A DNA stretch of 33,904 nucleotides from UBA6183 sp046314755. Its GTDB lineage: Bacteria; Bacteroidota; Bacteroidia; UKL13-3. The stretch covers positions 1 through 33,904 of the forward strand of contig JBKDBG010000072.1 of assembly GCA_046314755.1 (NCBI GenBank). The letters run 5' to 3'. The position numbers were made by a program, and so were the translations under genes. The notes under the pieces are model-generated. The model searched no databases and had not been told where the DNA came from. It saw only the letters and a list, made by a program, of their open reading frames with translations. Each line of letters opens with the position of its first letter. Position 1 is the stretch's first letter. This document shows, piece by piece, positions 1-7,808 of the stretch.

Positions 1-597
1 GTTCATGTCATGCGATACAACTATGGTGGTGATGTTGAATTCGCGGGTAATCTCAAGAATCAATTTATCAATCACCATCGACGTTTGTGGATCTAAACCG
101 GAATTGGGTTCATCACAAAACAAGTATTTTGGATTAAGAGCAATTGCCCTTGCAATACCTACCCTTTTTTTCATCCCTCCACTGATGTTGGAAGGAAACA
201 ATTGATTTACATTTTCCAAATTCACTCGTTTCAAACAAAAATTAACCCTGTCTCTTATTTCATCGGGTTTCATGGAGGTAAACATTTTTAATGGGAAAGC
301 CACATTATCTTCAACGGTTAACGAATCAAAAAGAGCAGTTCCTTGAAACAGCATGCCGATTTCTTTTCGGATATTCTTTTTTTGGTTGTAATCTAAGGCC
401 ACAAAATCAGTTCCATCATAAATAATTTTTCCGGAATCTACTTGCAACAGGCCCACCATACACTTCATCATTACACTTTTTCCGCTACCACTGGCACCAA
501 TAATAAAATTGGTTTTGCCTTTGTAAAAAGAAGCGGATATATCATCAAGTACAATCCTATCTCCAAATTGCTTTTTAATGTTTACCAACTCAATCAT
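1..597 (-). CDS. mlaF: ABC transporter ATP-binding protein, MlaF-like (C-terminus cut by window edge)
   Basis: ATPase of the MlaEF-type inner-membrane complex that moves phospholipids between the inner membrane and the envelope. 199 codons are present and the C-terminal end lies outside the window. Visible motifs are Walker A GASGSGKS (34-41), the ABC signature SGGMKKR (139-145), Walker B ending in D162-E163, and the H-loop His196 in VSHD. The SGGMKKR form, with two lysines, is typical of the Mla/Mkl branch and not of sugar or drug importers. The ATG at 595-597 overlaps the TGA of the upstream mlaE in an ATGA, so the two are translationally coupled. In Bacteroidota a substrate-binding MCE (MlaD) gene usually follows, and it would lie beyond the left edge. 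Family assignment is firm; the substrate is inferred from the family. Confidence 0.92.
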   Translation of the reverse strand, partial: MIELVNIKKQFGDRIVLDDISASFYKGKTNFIIGASGSGKSVMMKCMVGLLQVDSGKIIYDGTDFVALDYNQKKNIRKEIGMLFQGTALFDSLTVEDNVAFPLKMFTSMKPDEIRDRVNFCLKRVNLENVNQLFPSNISGGMKKRVGIARAIALNPKYLFCDEPNSGLDPQTSMVIDKLILEITREFNITTIVVSHDMN

Positions 598-1337
598 ATG
601 CTTAATAATATTTCAGATAGAATGTAATCGAAAATAATAACCATTACCGCGCTGTACACTACAGCTCGGGTGCTGCTTTGTCCAACCTCGAGGGCTCCTC
701 CTTCGGTTCTGTATCCATGAAAAGATGAAATACTTGTAATGAGGTAGGCAAATGTGAAAGACTTGATTAAGGAAAAGGTAACCGAAAATGATTTAAAATC
801 TGCTCTTAACCCTTTTACGTATTCATCAATACTGATAATGCCACTGCCCATTCCGGAGATGGCTCCTCCTATAATAGATAATCCCATGGCATATGTAACC
901 AAAATAGGAATGGTGATAATTCCTGCGAGAATTTTTGGCAACACCAAATAGTTGGCTGAGTTAATTCCCATAATTTCCAAAGCATCTACCTGCTCGGTTA
1001 CCTTCATGGTACCTATTTCGGATGCAATGCTGCTGCCAACTTTTCCGGCCAAAACCAAACATGTGATGGTTGGTGAAAACTCTAAAATATTACTATCACG
1101 TACAATTCTTCCCAAAATGTATTCAGGCACTAAACTATCTACCAATTGCACCCCAATTTGAATGGTGGACACCATACCCGTGAAGATGGAAATGAGTGAA
1201 ACAATACCAAATGAGCCTACGCCTATGGAATTCATTTCATGTATGGTTTGATGCAAAAACACCCTTCTTCTTTCGGGTCGCCTGAACAAACTGATTAAAA
1301 ACAAGGTATATTGCCCGACAATTTCTAATAGCTTCAT
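594..1337 (-). CDS. mlaE: MlaE-family lipid transport permease
   Basis: Integral membrane permease (MlaE/DUF140 family, 247 aa, the normal family length), partner of the ATPase encoded immediately downstream. It has an N-terminal amphipathic segment, then hydrophobic helices with family features such as LAGKVGSSIASEIGTMKVTEQ in the middle, where the EIG/EQ stretch is the interface that contacts the ATPase. Near the C-terminus it has GGALEVGQSSTRAVV, the local form of the conserved GGxxxVGxxTTxAVV block. It is the first gene of the pair and reads leftward from a 132-bp divergent region shared with the dehydrogenase gene. Its stop overlaps the mlaF start. No Bacteroidota-type promoter with both elements was found on this strand in the divergent region. 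Confidence 0.94.
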   Translation of the reverse strand: MKLLEIVGQYTLFLISLFRRPERRRVFLHQTIHEMNSIGVGSFGIVSLISIFTGMVSTIQIGVQLVDSLVPEYILGRIVRDSNILEFSPTITCLVLAGKVGSSIASEIGTMKVTEQVDALEIMGINSANYLVLPKILAGIITIPILVTYAMGLSIIGGAISGMGSGIISIDEYVKGLRADFKSFSVTFSLIKSFTFAYLITSISSFHGYRTEGGALEVGQSSTRAVVYSAVMVIIFDYILSEILLSI

Positions 1338-1383
1338 TTTATTGCTAGTAATATGAGGCTGTAAATATATGCATACTTAACCC

Positions 1384-1391
1384 TATTTTTG
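1384..1391 (+). promoter_or_regulatory. Candidate -7 promoter element for the SDR-ispG pair
   Basis: TATTTTTG matches the Bacteroidota -7 consensus TAnnTTTG exactly and lies 78 nt before the dehydrogenase start. No TTTG-like -33 element is present at the expected distance, so this is weak support. Confidence 0.3.
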
Positions 1392-1443
1392 TTTTCTATT
1401 TTACGGAATAAGGCCGACCATATAAAAAAATAGGCCAATCAAT

Positions 1444-1455
1444 GTTGATATCAAC
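1444..1455. promoter_or_regulatory. 12-bp perfect palindrome in divergent region
   Basis: GTTGATATCAAC is a perfect 12-bp palindrome 14 bp before the dehydrogenase start and between the divergent mlaE and dehydrogenase genes. It could be a dimeric repressor site, but a single palindrome of this length in AT-rich DNA may also be chance. Confidence 0.25.
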
Positions 1456-1469
1456 CATATTAGAGTTTA

Positions 1470-2180
1470 ATGAATCAAAAAACAGCAATTATAACAGGAT
1501 GTACGAAAGGAATTGGATTGGCCATAGCCGTTCAATTTGCCAATATGGGATTTAATATTGCAGGCTGTGCGCGTAACTTATCAGATTTAGAAGGTCTTAA
1601 ACACCTTTTACAAGCAACCAACACAGGAGCCAAACACACCCTATTACAAGTAGATGTAAGCAAAAAAGAGGATGTATTGGCATTTGCCGAAGAAGTTAAG
1701 AACACCTACAAAAGCATTGATGTATTGGTAAATAATGCGGGTGTATTTATCCCTGGAAAAATTGCCGAAGAAGCAGACAACACGCTGGAGCATTTGTTGA
1801 ACACTAACTTGATAAGTGCCTACTACCTCACTAAAAGTTGTTTACCTGCCATGGTAAACCAAAACAGCGGCCATATTTTTAATATCTGTTCCATTGCTAG
1901 TTTACAAGCTTATGAAGGCGGTGGAAGTTATGCCATTAGTAAATTTGGGTTATTAGGATTTAGCAAACAATTAAGGCATGAATTAAAAAACACAGGAATA
2001 AAAGTTACAGCTGTAATGCCCGGAGCCACCTTAACAAACTCGTGGGCCGGAGTTGATTTGCCTGAAACAAGATTTATAAAACCGGAAGACATTGCTAAAA
2101 CCATTCAGGCCGTTTATGAGTTAAGTAGTTATACCGATGTAGAAGAAATTGTAATCCGACCTCAAGCAGGAGATATTTAA
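1470..2180 (+). CDS. SDR family NAD(P)-dependent oxidoreductase
   Basis: Classical short-chain dehydrogenase/reductase, 236 aa, cytosolic. The Rossmann nucleotide-binding motif TGCTKGIG is at the N-terminus, the NNAG motif follows in LVNNAGVF, and the catalytic pair is Tyr154 and Lys158 in SYAISK with the active-site Ser in the preceding CSIAS segment. The PGATLTN loop after the catalytic helix is also family-typical. The substrate cannot be read from the sequence; 3-ketoacyl-ACP reductase-like and sepiapterin reductase-like members share these motifs. It ends 2 bp before the ispG ATG, so the two genes are almost certainly one transcript, though this does not show a shared pathway. Confidence 0.93.
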   Translation: MNQKTAIITGCTKGIGLAIAVQFANMGFNIAGCARNLSDLEGLKHLLQATNTGAKHTLLQVDVSKKEDVLAFAEEVKNTYKSIDVLVNNAGVFIPGKIAEEADNTLEHLLNTNLISAYYLTKSCLPAMVNQNSGHIFNICSIASLQAYEGGGSYAISKFGLLGFSKQLRHELKNTGIKVTAVMPGATLTNSWAGVDLPETRFIKPEDIAKTIQAVYELSSYTDVEEIVIRPQAGDI

Positions 2181-2182
2181 AC

Positions 2183-4138
2183 ATGAGCCAAACAAATTTG
2201 ATAACAAGTTATTGTAATAGTTTAACTGCCTACAAACGCAGGGAAACCAGCACAGCCAAAATTGGCGATTTATATATGGGAAGTGCTTATCCGATAAGAG
2301 TACAAAGCATGACTACAACCGACACCATGGATACAACGGGATCGGTGGAGCAAATTGTACGAATGGTGGAAGCCGGCTGCGAGTTAGTTCGCCTAACGGC
2401 ACCAAGCATTAACGAGGCCAAAAATCTTGAAAATATTAAAAAAGAACTTAAGGCTAGAGGCATTTATGTGCCGTTAGTGGCCGATATTCACTTTACACCA
2501 AATGCCGCAGAAGTTGCTGCCAGAATAGTTGAAAAAGTGCGGGTGAATCCGGGTAATTATGTCGACAAAAAAAAGTTCGACATTATTGAATATACCGACA
2601 GTGAATATGCAGCAGAAATTGAAAGAATCAGAGAGAAGTTTATTCCGTTAGTAAAAATTTGTAAAGAATACGGTACTGCCATGCGCATAGGTACAAATCA
2701 TGGTAGCTTAAGCGACCGTATTATGAGTCGCTATGGCGATACCCCTTTGGGCATGGTAGAAAGTGCCATGGAGTTTTTAAGGATTTGTGAAGATGAAGGT
2801 TTTTACAATATCGTGCTAAGTATGAAAAGCAGCAATACCCAGGTGATGATTGAAGCTTACCGTTTGCTGGTAAAAACCATGAATGAAAACAACATGAAGT
2901 ATCCGCTTCATTTAGGCGTAACCGAAGCCGGTGACGGAGATGACGGAAGAATAAAAAGTGCGCTAGGAATTGGTTCATTGTTGGAAGATGGTATTGGCGA
3001 TACCGTTCGTGTTTCTTTAACAGAAGATCCAGAATTTGAAATTCCGGTTGCAAAAAAATTAGTTGAAAGATATACCAATCGTGCAACACATGCACCTGTC
3101 ATAAACCCTGTTCAAGCGCATAGTGATTGGGATGCTTATGCCTATAACAAACGCTTAACCATGGAGGCTGTAAATTTAGGAGGCTCGAATGTGCCAAGGG
3201 TAATTGCAGATTACAGCATGATAAACCACATAAAGCCAGAATCATTGGCCGCAGTTGGTCATATTTATGATGAAAAACTAGATAAGTGGCACATGAACGA
3301 CCAGGGTTGTGATTACATTTATTGGGGCGATCATCAACCGAACTTTATGTTGCCCAATGGCCTAAAAGGATTGTTCAATTATAAAGTTTGGTTAACCGTG
3401 CCTGATAAAATAAACAGTTTTCCGGTGCTTACGGCAGAAGAATTTATTTCACAAGAGGTATTAAGCAGAACCTTGAATATTATTCAATCCGAAACACATG
3501 AAATAAATGATGCGTTGCTTGAGAAATTAGCTAAGGTAACCAATAGTGTACTTCTATTAAGCAGTTCAAACGAGCATACGGTAGCCGACTTACGCAACAC
3601 GTTTTTCCGACTCATGCACCAACAACTGCGCACTCCGGTAATCATACGAAAATCTATCAACACCAACGAAATGGAAAGTTTCCTATTGTATAGCAGCACT
3701 GATTGTGGTGCCTTACTGGCCGATGGTTTAGGTGATGGAGTAATGGTTTCGGCACCTTTACAAAGCCTTGAAAAAGTAAATCAAACCGCATTTGGCATTT
3801 TGCAGGCTGCACGCACCAGAATTAGTAAAACGGAATATATTAGTTGCCCGAGTTGCGGAAGAACCTTGTTTGATTTGCAAGAAACAACTGCCATGATTAG
3901 AAAAGAAACCGACCATTTAAAAGGTGTAAAAATTGCCATTATGGGCTGTATTGTAAACGGCCCCGGTGAAATGGCCGATGCAGATTACGGCTATGTAGGA
4001 AGTGGTGTAGGGAAAATAACCTTGTACAGAGGTAAAGAAATTGTAAAAAAGGGAATACAAAAAGAAACTGCCGTGCAAGAATTAATTGAACTGATTAGGG
4101 AGGATGGCAAATGGATTGAAAAAGCCACCATCCACTAA
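2183..4138 (+). CDS. ispG: (E)-4-hydroxy-3-methylbut-2-enyl-diphosphate synthase, long form
   Basis: GcpE/IspG converts 2-C-methyl-D-erythritol 2,4-cyclodiphosphate to HMBPP, the penultimate step of the MEP isoprenoid pathway, using a [4Fe-4S] cluster. The N-terminal TIM-barrel half is recognisable (VQSMTTTDTMDT, VADIHF, VRVNPGNYVD). The C-terminal cluster domain has Cys555 and Cys558 (SCPSCGRTLFDLQ), Cys589 and Glu596 (GCIVNGPGEMADADYGYVG), the expected three Cys plus one Glu ligands. At 651 aa it is far longer than the roughly 370-aa enzyme of E. coli because of a middle domain (about residues 270-540), the form known from plants, Chlorobi and Bacteroidota. It lies 2 bp behind the dehydrogenase gene. 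Confidence 0.97.
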   Translation: MSQTNLITSYCNSLTAYKRRETSTAKIGDLYMGSAYPIRVQSMTTTDTMDTTGSVEQIVRMVEAGCELVRLTAPSINEAKNLENIKKELKARGIYVPLVADIHFTPNAAEVAARIVEKVRVNPGNYVDKKKFDIIEYTDSEYAAEIERIREKFIPLVKICKEYGTAMRIGTNHGSLSDRIMSRYGDTPLGMVESAMEFLRICEDEGFYNIVLSMKSSNTQVMIEAYRLLVKTMNENNMKYPLHLGVTEAGDGDDGRIKSALGIGSLLEDGIGDTVRVSLTEDPEFEIPVAKKLVERYTNRATHAPVINPVQAHSDWDAYAYNKRLTMEAVNLGGSNVPRVIADYSMINHIKPESLAAVGHIYDEKLDKWHMNDQGCDYIYWGDHQPNFMLPNGLKGLFNYKVWLTVPDKINSFPVLTAEEFISQEVLSRTLNIIQSETHEINDALLEKLAKVTNSVLLLSSSNEHTVADLRNTFFRLMHQQLRTPVIIRKSINTNEMESFLLYSSTDCGALLADGLGDGVMVSAPLQSLEKVNQTAFGILQAARTRISKTEYISCPSCGRTLFDLQETTAMIRKETDHLKGVKIAIMGCIVNGPGEMADADYGYVGSGVGKITLYRGKEIVKKGIQKETAVQELIELIREDGKWIEKATIH

Positions 4139-4166
4139 ATTCAAGTAATTAAATGCAACCAAATAA

Positions 4167-4179
4167 ATACCTTAGGTAT
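4167..4179. promoter_or_regulatory. 13-bp palindrome upstream of T9SS cargo promoter
   Basis: ATACCTTAGGTAT is a perfect palindrome around a central T, ending 6 bp before the -33 element of the following promoter. An activator site is possible, but the sequence alone does not prove it. Confidence 0.25.
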
Positions 4180-4185
4180 CTAAAC

Positions 4186-4215
4186 TTTGTAATAATGTAA
4201 AAAACATTAGATTTG
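4186..4215 (+). promoter_or_regulatory. Bacteroidota-type promoter of the 4250 T9SS cargo gene
   Basis: TTTG (4186-4189), an 18-nt spacer and TAGATTTG (4208-4215) match the Bacteroidota -33/-7 consensus at all defined positions. The predicted start near 4221 leaves a short leader of about 28 nt before the ATG at 4250. Confidence 0.7.
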
Positions 4216-4249
4216 TCAAAAAAAATAATACACTTAATATTTGAATAAC

Positions 4250-5662
4250 ATGAGAAAATTAGTACTCACGTTTGCGGGAAGCTTGGCCATTTTAGCAGCT
4301 AACGCCCAACAATTTGAATCAAAACAAAAAAACGGAACTCCAGCAAACATTCCGGCCAAAGCTAAAGCCGAGGTGTATACCAAAAGTGGAGTTGACGTAT
4401 CAGATTGGTACAACCCAATTGACCTTTGGGCGAGATCAAGCGTTGGTAGCCAATTTACGGCAGCTAACCGTTTTGTAAACTTCATTATGCACGATTCATT
4501 AGCAAAATATGTTGATGATGACGGAAGCGTAGACTATGGTGTTGGTGCTACTTCAGTAGGTCAAATTCTTGACCCGAAAGATCAACTTATTTCATCTACT
4601 GACAATCCGGGATTATTACTTTCAGGATATGTTAAATACACGCTTGATTCATTACGTTTTACTTACTTATATGTGAGAAACACGGATTCAACTCAAGATG
4701 AATTAGGTCAAACAGTTCCTGTTTATGATACCTTATTTATTGCGTACTTCCAAGGTAACCAAATACAAAAAAACCCATTCTCAACCACCAATTTAGGTTT
4801 AAATGCGCGTGTTGGCTGGACTCCGGGTACCGTTCGTATGCCAACTAACTACTTTAAGTTAGATACCATCGTTTTTGGACCAGGCACGACCGACTCTACA
4901 AGAGTGAACAATAACAATGGTTTCGAAAATAGTTGGAGTTTGAAAGGTTATGCAGCTGCTGCTCCAAGTGGCATGAATGTTAACCCTACCGTTAATCCTG
5001 TTACAGGTGCTGTATCAAACGATTTAATTGGTGCTACATTAACTTTTAAGGCGGGTGTAAAATCAGTTAGAACAGTTGATTTAGGTGGCGGAAACACTGC
5101 TACAGATACTGCGGTTATGATTTATCAGTTAGACAAAACTGTTAGTCCATTACCTGCAGGTACACGCAGAACAAACTATTTTGGATTCTTAATGTTCCAA
5201 AATCCACAAAGTTCAGGTGTTCAACTTAAAAACGAAGCTTTCACGAACTCATTGTTAACATACCCTCGTTATGCTTATCCAACATCGGGTAACGATGCGT
5301 TAGGTTATATCCCTGGACATTTCTTCAATGCTCAAACTTTCGTTGATATCGATTTCCACATTACTTCTACTTCCGGTAACGTTGGTTTAGCTGATCATGA
5401 ATTGGTTTCAATTGGAAACCTATTCCCTAACCCTGCAAGTTCGTTTACTACAGTAACTTTCAACAGCCTAAAATCAGGTAATGTAACTGTGTCATTAACC
5501 AACTTAGTAGGCCAAGAAGTTTCTGCATTAAACGTTGGTAAATTAGGTGCAGGTGTTAATCAAGTTAAATTAAACTTAGATAACGTTAAGCCTGGTATCT
5601 ACTTTGTAAACGTTACTGTAGATGGTGCAACCACTACTAAAAAATTAACGATTACAGAATAA
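4250..5662 (+). CDS. T9SS type A sorting domain-containing protein of unknown function
   Basis: Secreted protein of 470 aa. It opens with a Sec signal peptide (MRKLVLTFAGSLAILAANAQ, probable cleavage after AQ or ANA) and ends with a type A T9SS sorting domain of about 75 residues. That domain has the N-terminal NLFPNP box, the GQEV/NVGKLGAG middle and the closing KPGIYFVNVTVDG plus a short Lys-rich tail. The central 370 residues have no fold I recognise. They are rich in Asn, Thr, Gly and Asp, include many aromatic-flanked beta-like segments and contain no Cys, which suits an exported beta-rich protein. An in-frame TTG nine bases upstream was rejected because the ATG gives a normal signal peptide. 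Its codons favour GGT, GCT, GTT, CGT and TTA more than the neighbours do, which suggests high expression. It is monocistronic, with its own promoter and terminator. Confidence 0.9.
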   Translation: MRKLVLTFAGSLAILAANAQQFESKQKNGTPANIPAKAKAEVYTKSGVDVSDWYNPIDLWARSSVGSQFTAANRFVNFIMHDSLAKYVDDDGSVDYGVGATSVGQILDPKDQLISSTDNPGLLLSGYVKYTLDSLRFTYLYVRNTDSTQDELGQTVPVYDTLFIAYFQGNQIQKNPFSTTNLGLNARVGWTPGTVRMPTNYFKLDTIVFGPGTTDSTRVNNNNGFENSWSLKGYAAAAPSGMNVNPTVNPVTGAVSNDLIGATLTFKAGVKSVRTVDLGGGNTATDTAVMIYQLDKTVSPLPAGTRRTNYFGFLMFQNPQSSGVQLKNEAFTNSLLTYPRYAYPTSGNDALGYIPGHFFNAQTFVDIDFHITSTSGNVGLADHELVSIGNLFPNPASSFTTVTFNSLKSGNVTVSLTNLVGQEVSALNVGKLGAGVNQVKLNLDNVKPGIYFVNVTVDGATTTKKLTITE

Positions 5663-5684
5663 TTATTATTCAACAATATTTTAG

Positions 5685-5719
5685 AAAGAGGTTGCTTCAT
5701 TCGAGGCAACCTCTTTTTT
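5685..5719 (+). terminator. Rho-independent terminator of the 4250 T9SS cargo gene
   Basis: An 11-bp perfect stem (AAAGAGGTTGC with GCAACCTCTTT) can extend by three further pairs (one a G-T wobble) to a 4-nt ATTC loop. It is followed by a T-rich run and lies 22 bp after the stop codon. Confidence 0.9.
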
Positions 5720-5747
5720 ATTACCTTACATTTCTATAATATTGATT

Positions 5748-6788
5748 ATGGAAAGTAAACCATCTTCCCTCCCATTTAATAAAAGAACACTTTCTTATGT
5801 GGCTTTAAACCTGTTAGGGTTATTTATTATCTACCTCATTCGGGATTTTATTACACCCATTTTAGGTGCGGTAATATTTTTTGTTTTGCTTCAGCCGGTG
5901 ATGAACAAGCTGGTAAATGAAAAAGGCTGGAAGCCGGGTGTAGCAGCCGTTGCATTAATGCTCATTACCTTTGTGTTGATTTTAATTCCAACCTTCGTAT
6001 TCAGTTATTTGCTTTACTCTAAAATTGCAGAAATAGCAGTACACCCCGAAAGTATTTTACATCTGATTCAATTGATTGACGAAAAATTTTTAGCCATCAC
6101 AGGTAAGGAGTTGTTTAATGACAACATGATTCGAGATTTACAAGCCAAGGCAGGGCAACTGATACCTGAATATCTTGGGAAGGCCTTTATCATTTTGGGC
6201 GATATAGGTATTCTTTATTTTGTGTTGTATTACATGTTGGTACACAGAGAGGTGCTCAACAAAGAAATTAATGCCTATTTACCTTTTGAACTTAAAAACA
6301 TAAAATTATTAGCCGGTGAATTGCAATCACAAACCTTATCTAATACGATTGGAGTGCCATTAATTGCTTTAATACAAGGAACAGCAGCAGGAATTGGATA
6401 TTGGATTTTTGGCTTAGCAGATCCTGTTTTTTGGGGATTGGTAACTGCATTTGCCTCTATCATTCCTATTGCAGGCAGCACACTTGTTTGGGCACCGTCA
6501 TCCATACTCATTATGGCAACAGGTAATTTATGGATGGGATTAGGGTTGATTGCTTATGGGATATTGGTGATTATCAATATAGATAACATCGCACGATTTA
6601 TTATTCAGAAAAAGTTTGCAGATGTACATCCGCTAATTACCGTATTTGGGGTGATTATTGGGTTAAACTTATTCGGATTACCCGGGTTAATTTTTGGGCC
6701 TTTGATGTTGTCTTACTTTTTTCTGCTGATTAAAATTTATCGCAACAATTATACAGAAGCAAGTAAGAGTGCGGTTACCGGAGTTTAA
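5748..6788 (+). CDS. AI-2E family transporter (multi-pass permease)
   Basis: Inner-membrane protein of 346 aa, the family's usual length. The order of hydrophobic segments is family-typical: two helices near the N-terminus (YVALNLLGLFIIYLI and ITPILGAVIFFVLLQPVMN), a third before a hydrophilic region of about 60 residues, then a C-terminal bundle. The C-terminal half carries family motifs including GVPLIALIQGTAAGIGYWI, the PxxGSxLVWxP-like stretch PIAGSTLVWAPSS, HPLITVFGVIIGLNLFG and GLPGLIFGPL. Despite the name, members export or import varied small molecules, and Na+/H+ antiport has been reported for some, so no substrate is claimed. An upstream in-frame TTG at 5742 was rejected in favour of the ATG. 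Its stop overlaps that of trhO by 4 bp on the opposite strand. Confidence 0.93.
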   Translation: MESKPSSLPFNKRTLSYVALNLLGLFIIYLIRDFITPILGAVIFFVLLQPVMNKLVNEKGWKPGVAAVALMLITFVLILIPTFVFSYLLYSKIAEIAVHPESILHLIQLIDEKFLAITGKELFNDNMIRDLQAKAGQLIPEYLGKAFIILGDIGILYFVLYYMLVHREVLNKEINAYLPFELKNIKLLAGELQSQTLSNTIGVPLIALIQGTAAGIGYWIFGLADPVFWGLVTAFASIIPIAGSTLVWAPSSILIMATGNLWMGLGLIAYGILVIINIDNIARFIIQKKFADVHPLITVFGVIIGLNLFGLPGLIFGPLMLSYFFLLIKIYRNNYTEASKSAVTGV

Positions 6789-7732
6789 ACCCGATAACCT
6801 AATTCTTCTAAAGATGGTTTGGTATAAAATCCTGTACCGTTATAAGGGCGCTTACGTGGATGATTTTTACAAGCATCACTGCATGCTCCTTCCATTTGTG
6901 CCGCACATTCATCGCACATATTAAATTGCTCGTTACACTCTACATTGGCACAATTTAAGTTACGAAAAGTTGGCGAACCGCAATGTTTACATTGTGCAAG
7001 TGGTTTAGGATTTACCTCGTTTATTTGTACACTAACGCGCCCATCGAATACATATAGAGACCCTTCAAAATCTTTTCCTCCGGTTTCTTTTGCATAACCA
7101 ATAATGCCGTTATGCAACTGATACACCTCTTTAAAACCTCGCTTTAATAAATAGGCGGAGGCTTTTTCACACTTGATGCCACCGGTACAAACCGTAACAA
7201 TTTTTTTGTCTTTAAATTTCTCGAGTTCTTCTACCTTGTTCGGAAACTCTCTGAAATTTTCGATGTCAAGGGTGACTGAATTTTTAAACTTACCTAAGCG
7301 CGTTTCATAATTACTCCGCACATCAATAATCACCACATCATCCTTATCCTTAAATTCTTCAAATTCTTTTCCGTTTAAATGTTTACCGGTTTCTTTGGTG
7401 GGATCAATTTCTTTCGGGTCTCTTAAACCACTATATACAATTTCTTTTTTGTATCTCACGTGTAAACGGGTAAAAGCATGTTGATGGTATTCATCAATTT
7501 TAAACTCAATTCCTGAAAATAATGGATTTGACTTTAGATATTCCATGTAAGCAGTGCAAGCTTCGGGCGTTCCGCTAATGGTGCCATTAATACCTTCTTC
7601 CGCAAGGTAAATTCTTCCTCTAATTCCTAATGATTTGCAATACTTAAGATGTTGCGGAACCATTTCTTCCGCATTGGGTATGTGTGTATAATGATAATAT
7701 GCCAATACCCAATAGTTGTTTGTTTGTTCCAT
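6785..7732 (-). CDS. trhO: tRNA uridine(34) hydroxylase, rhodanese-domain protein
   Basis: TrhO (YceA family) makes 5-hydroxyuridine at the wobble position of tRNAs, the first step towards 5-methoxy- or 5-carboxymethoxyuridine. It is cytosolic and 315 aa. An N-terminal acylphosphatase-like region (AYYHYTHI, GRIYLAEEGINGTISG) is followed by a rhodanese domain (DVVIIDVRSNYE). The active-site loop is VCTGGIKCEK, with Cys182 as the predicted catalytic residue. The C-terminal 70 residues contain several Cys pairs (CKHC, CDEC and others), a probable zinc-binding end found in many members. An in-frame TTG six bases upstream was rejected for the ATG at 7730-7732. It has its own promoter after the large secreted protein gene. 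Confidence 0.94.
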   Translation of the reverse strand: MEQTNNYWVLAYYHYTHIPNAEEMVPQHLKYCKSLGIRGRIYLAEEGINGTISGTPEACTAYMEYLKSNPLFSGIEFKIDEYHQHAFTRLHVRYKKEIVYSGLRDPKEIDPTKETGKHLNGKEFEEFKDKDDVVIIDVRSNYETRLGKFKNSVTLDIENFREFPNKVEELEKFKDKKIVTVCTGGIKCEKASAYLLKRGFKEVYQLHNGIIGYAKETGGKDFEGSLYVFDGRVSVQINEVNPKPLAQCKHCGSPTFRNLNCANVECNEQFNMCDECAAQMEGACSDACKNHPRKRPYNGTGFYTKPSLEELGYRV

Positions 7733-7767
7733 ATGCAAGATGGTTAAAAAACTATTGAATGAAAGCG

Positions 7768-7797
7768 CAAAGATAGCTGTTGATTTTACACAATCAA
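7768..7797 (-). promoter_or_regulatory. Bacteroidota-type promoter of trhO
   Basis: Read on the minus strand, TTG (7797-7795), a 19-nt spacer and TATCTTTG (7775-7768) match the consensus. The predicted start is about 30 nt before the trhO ATG. The spacer overlaps a 6-bp inverted repeat (TTGATT...AATCAA). Confidence 0.6.
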
Positions 7798-7808
7798 TAT
7801 GATGCTTA

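Noticed and set aside
2721..3095. 124-codon minus-strand ORF within ispG
   Set aside because: It lies inside conserved IspG coding sequence on the other strand and has composition typical of an antisense shadow.
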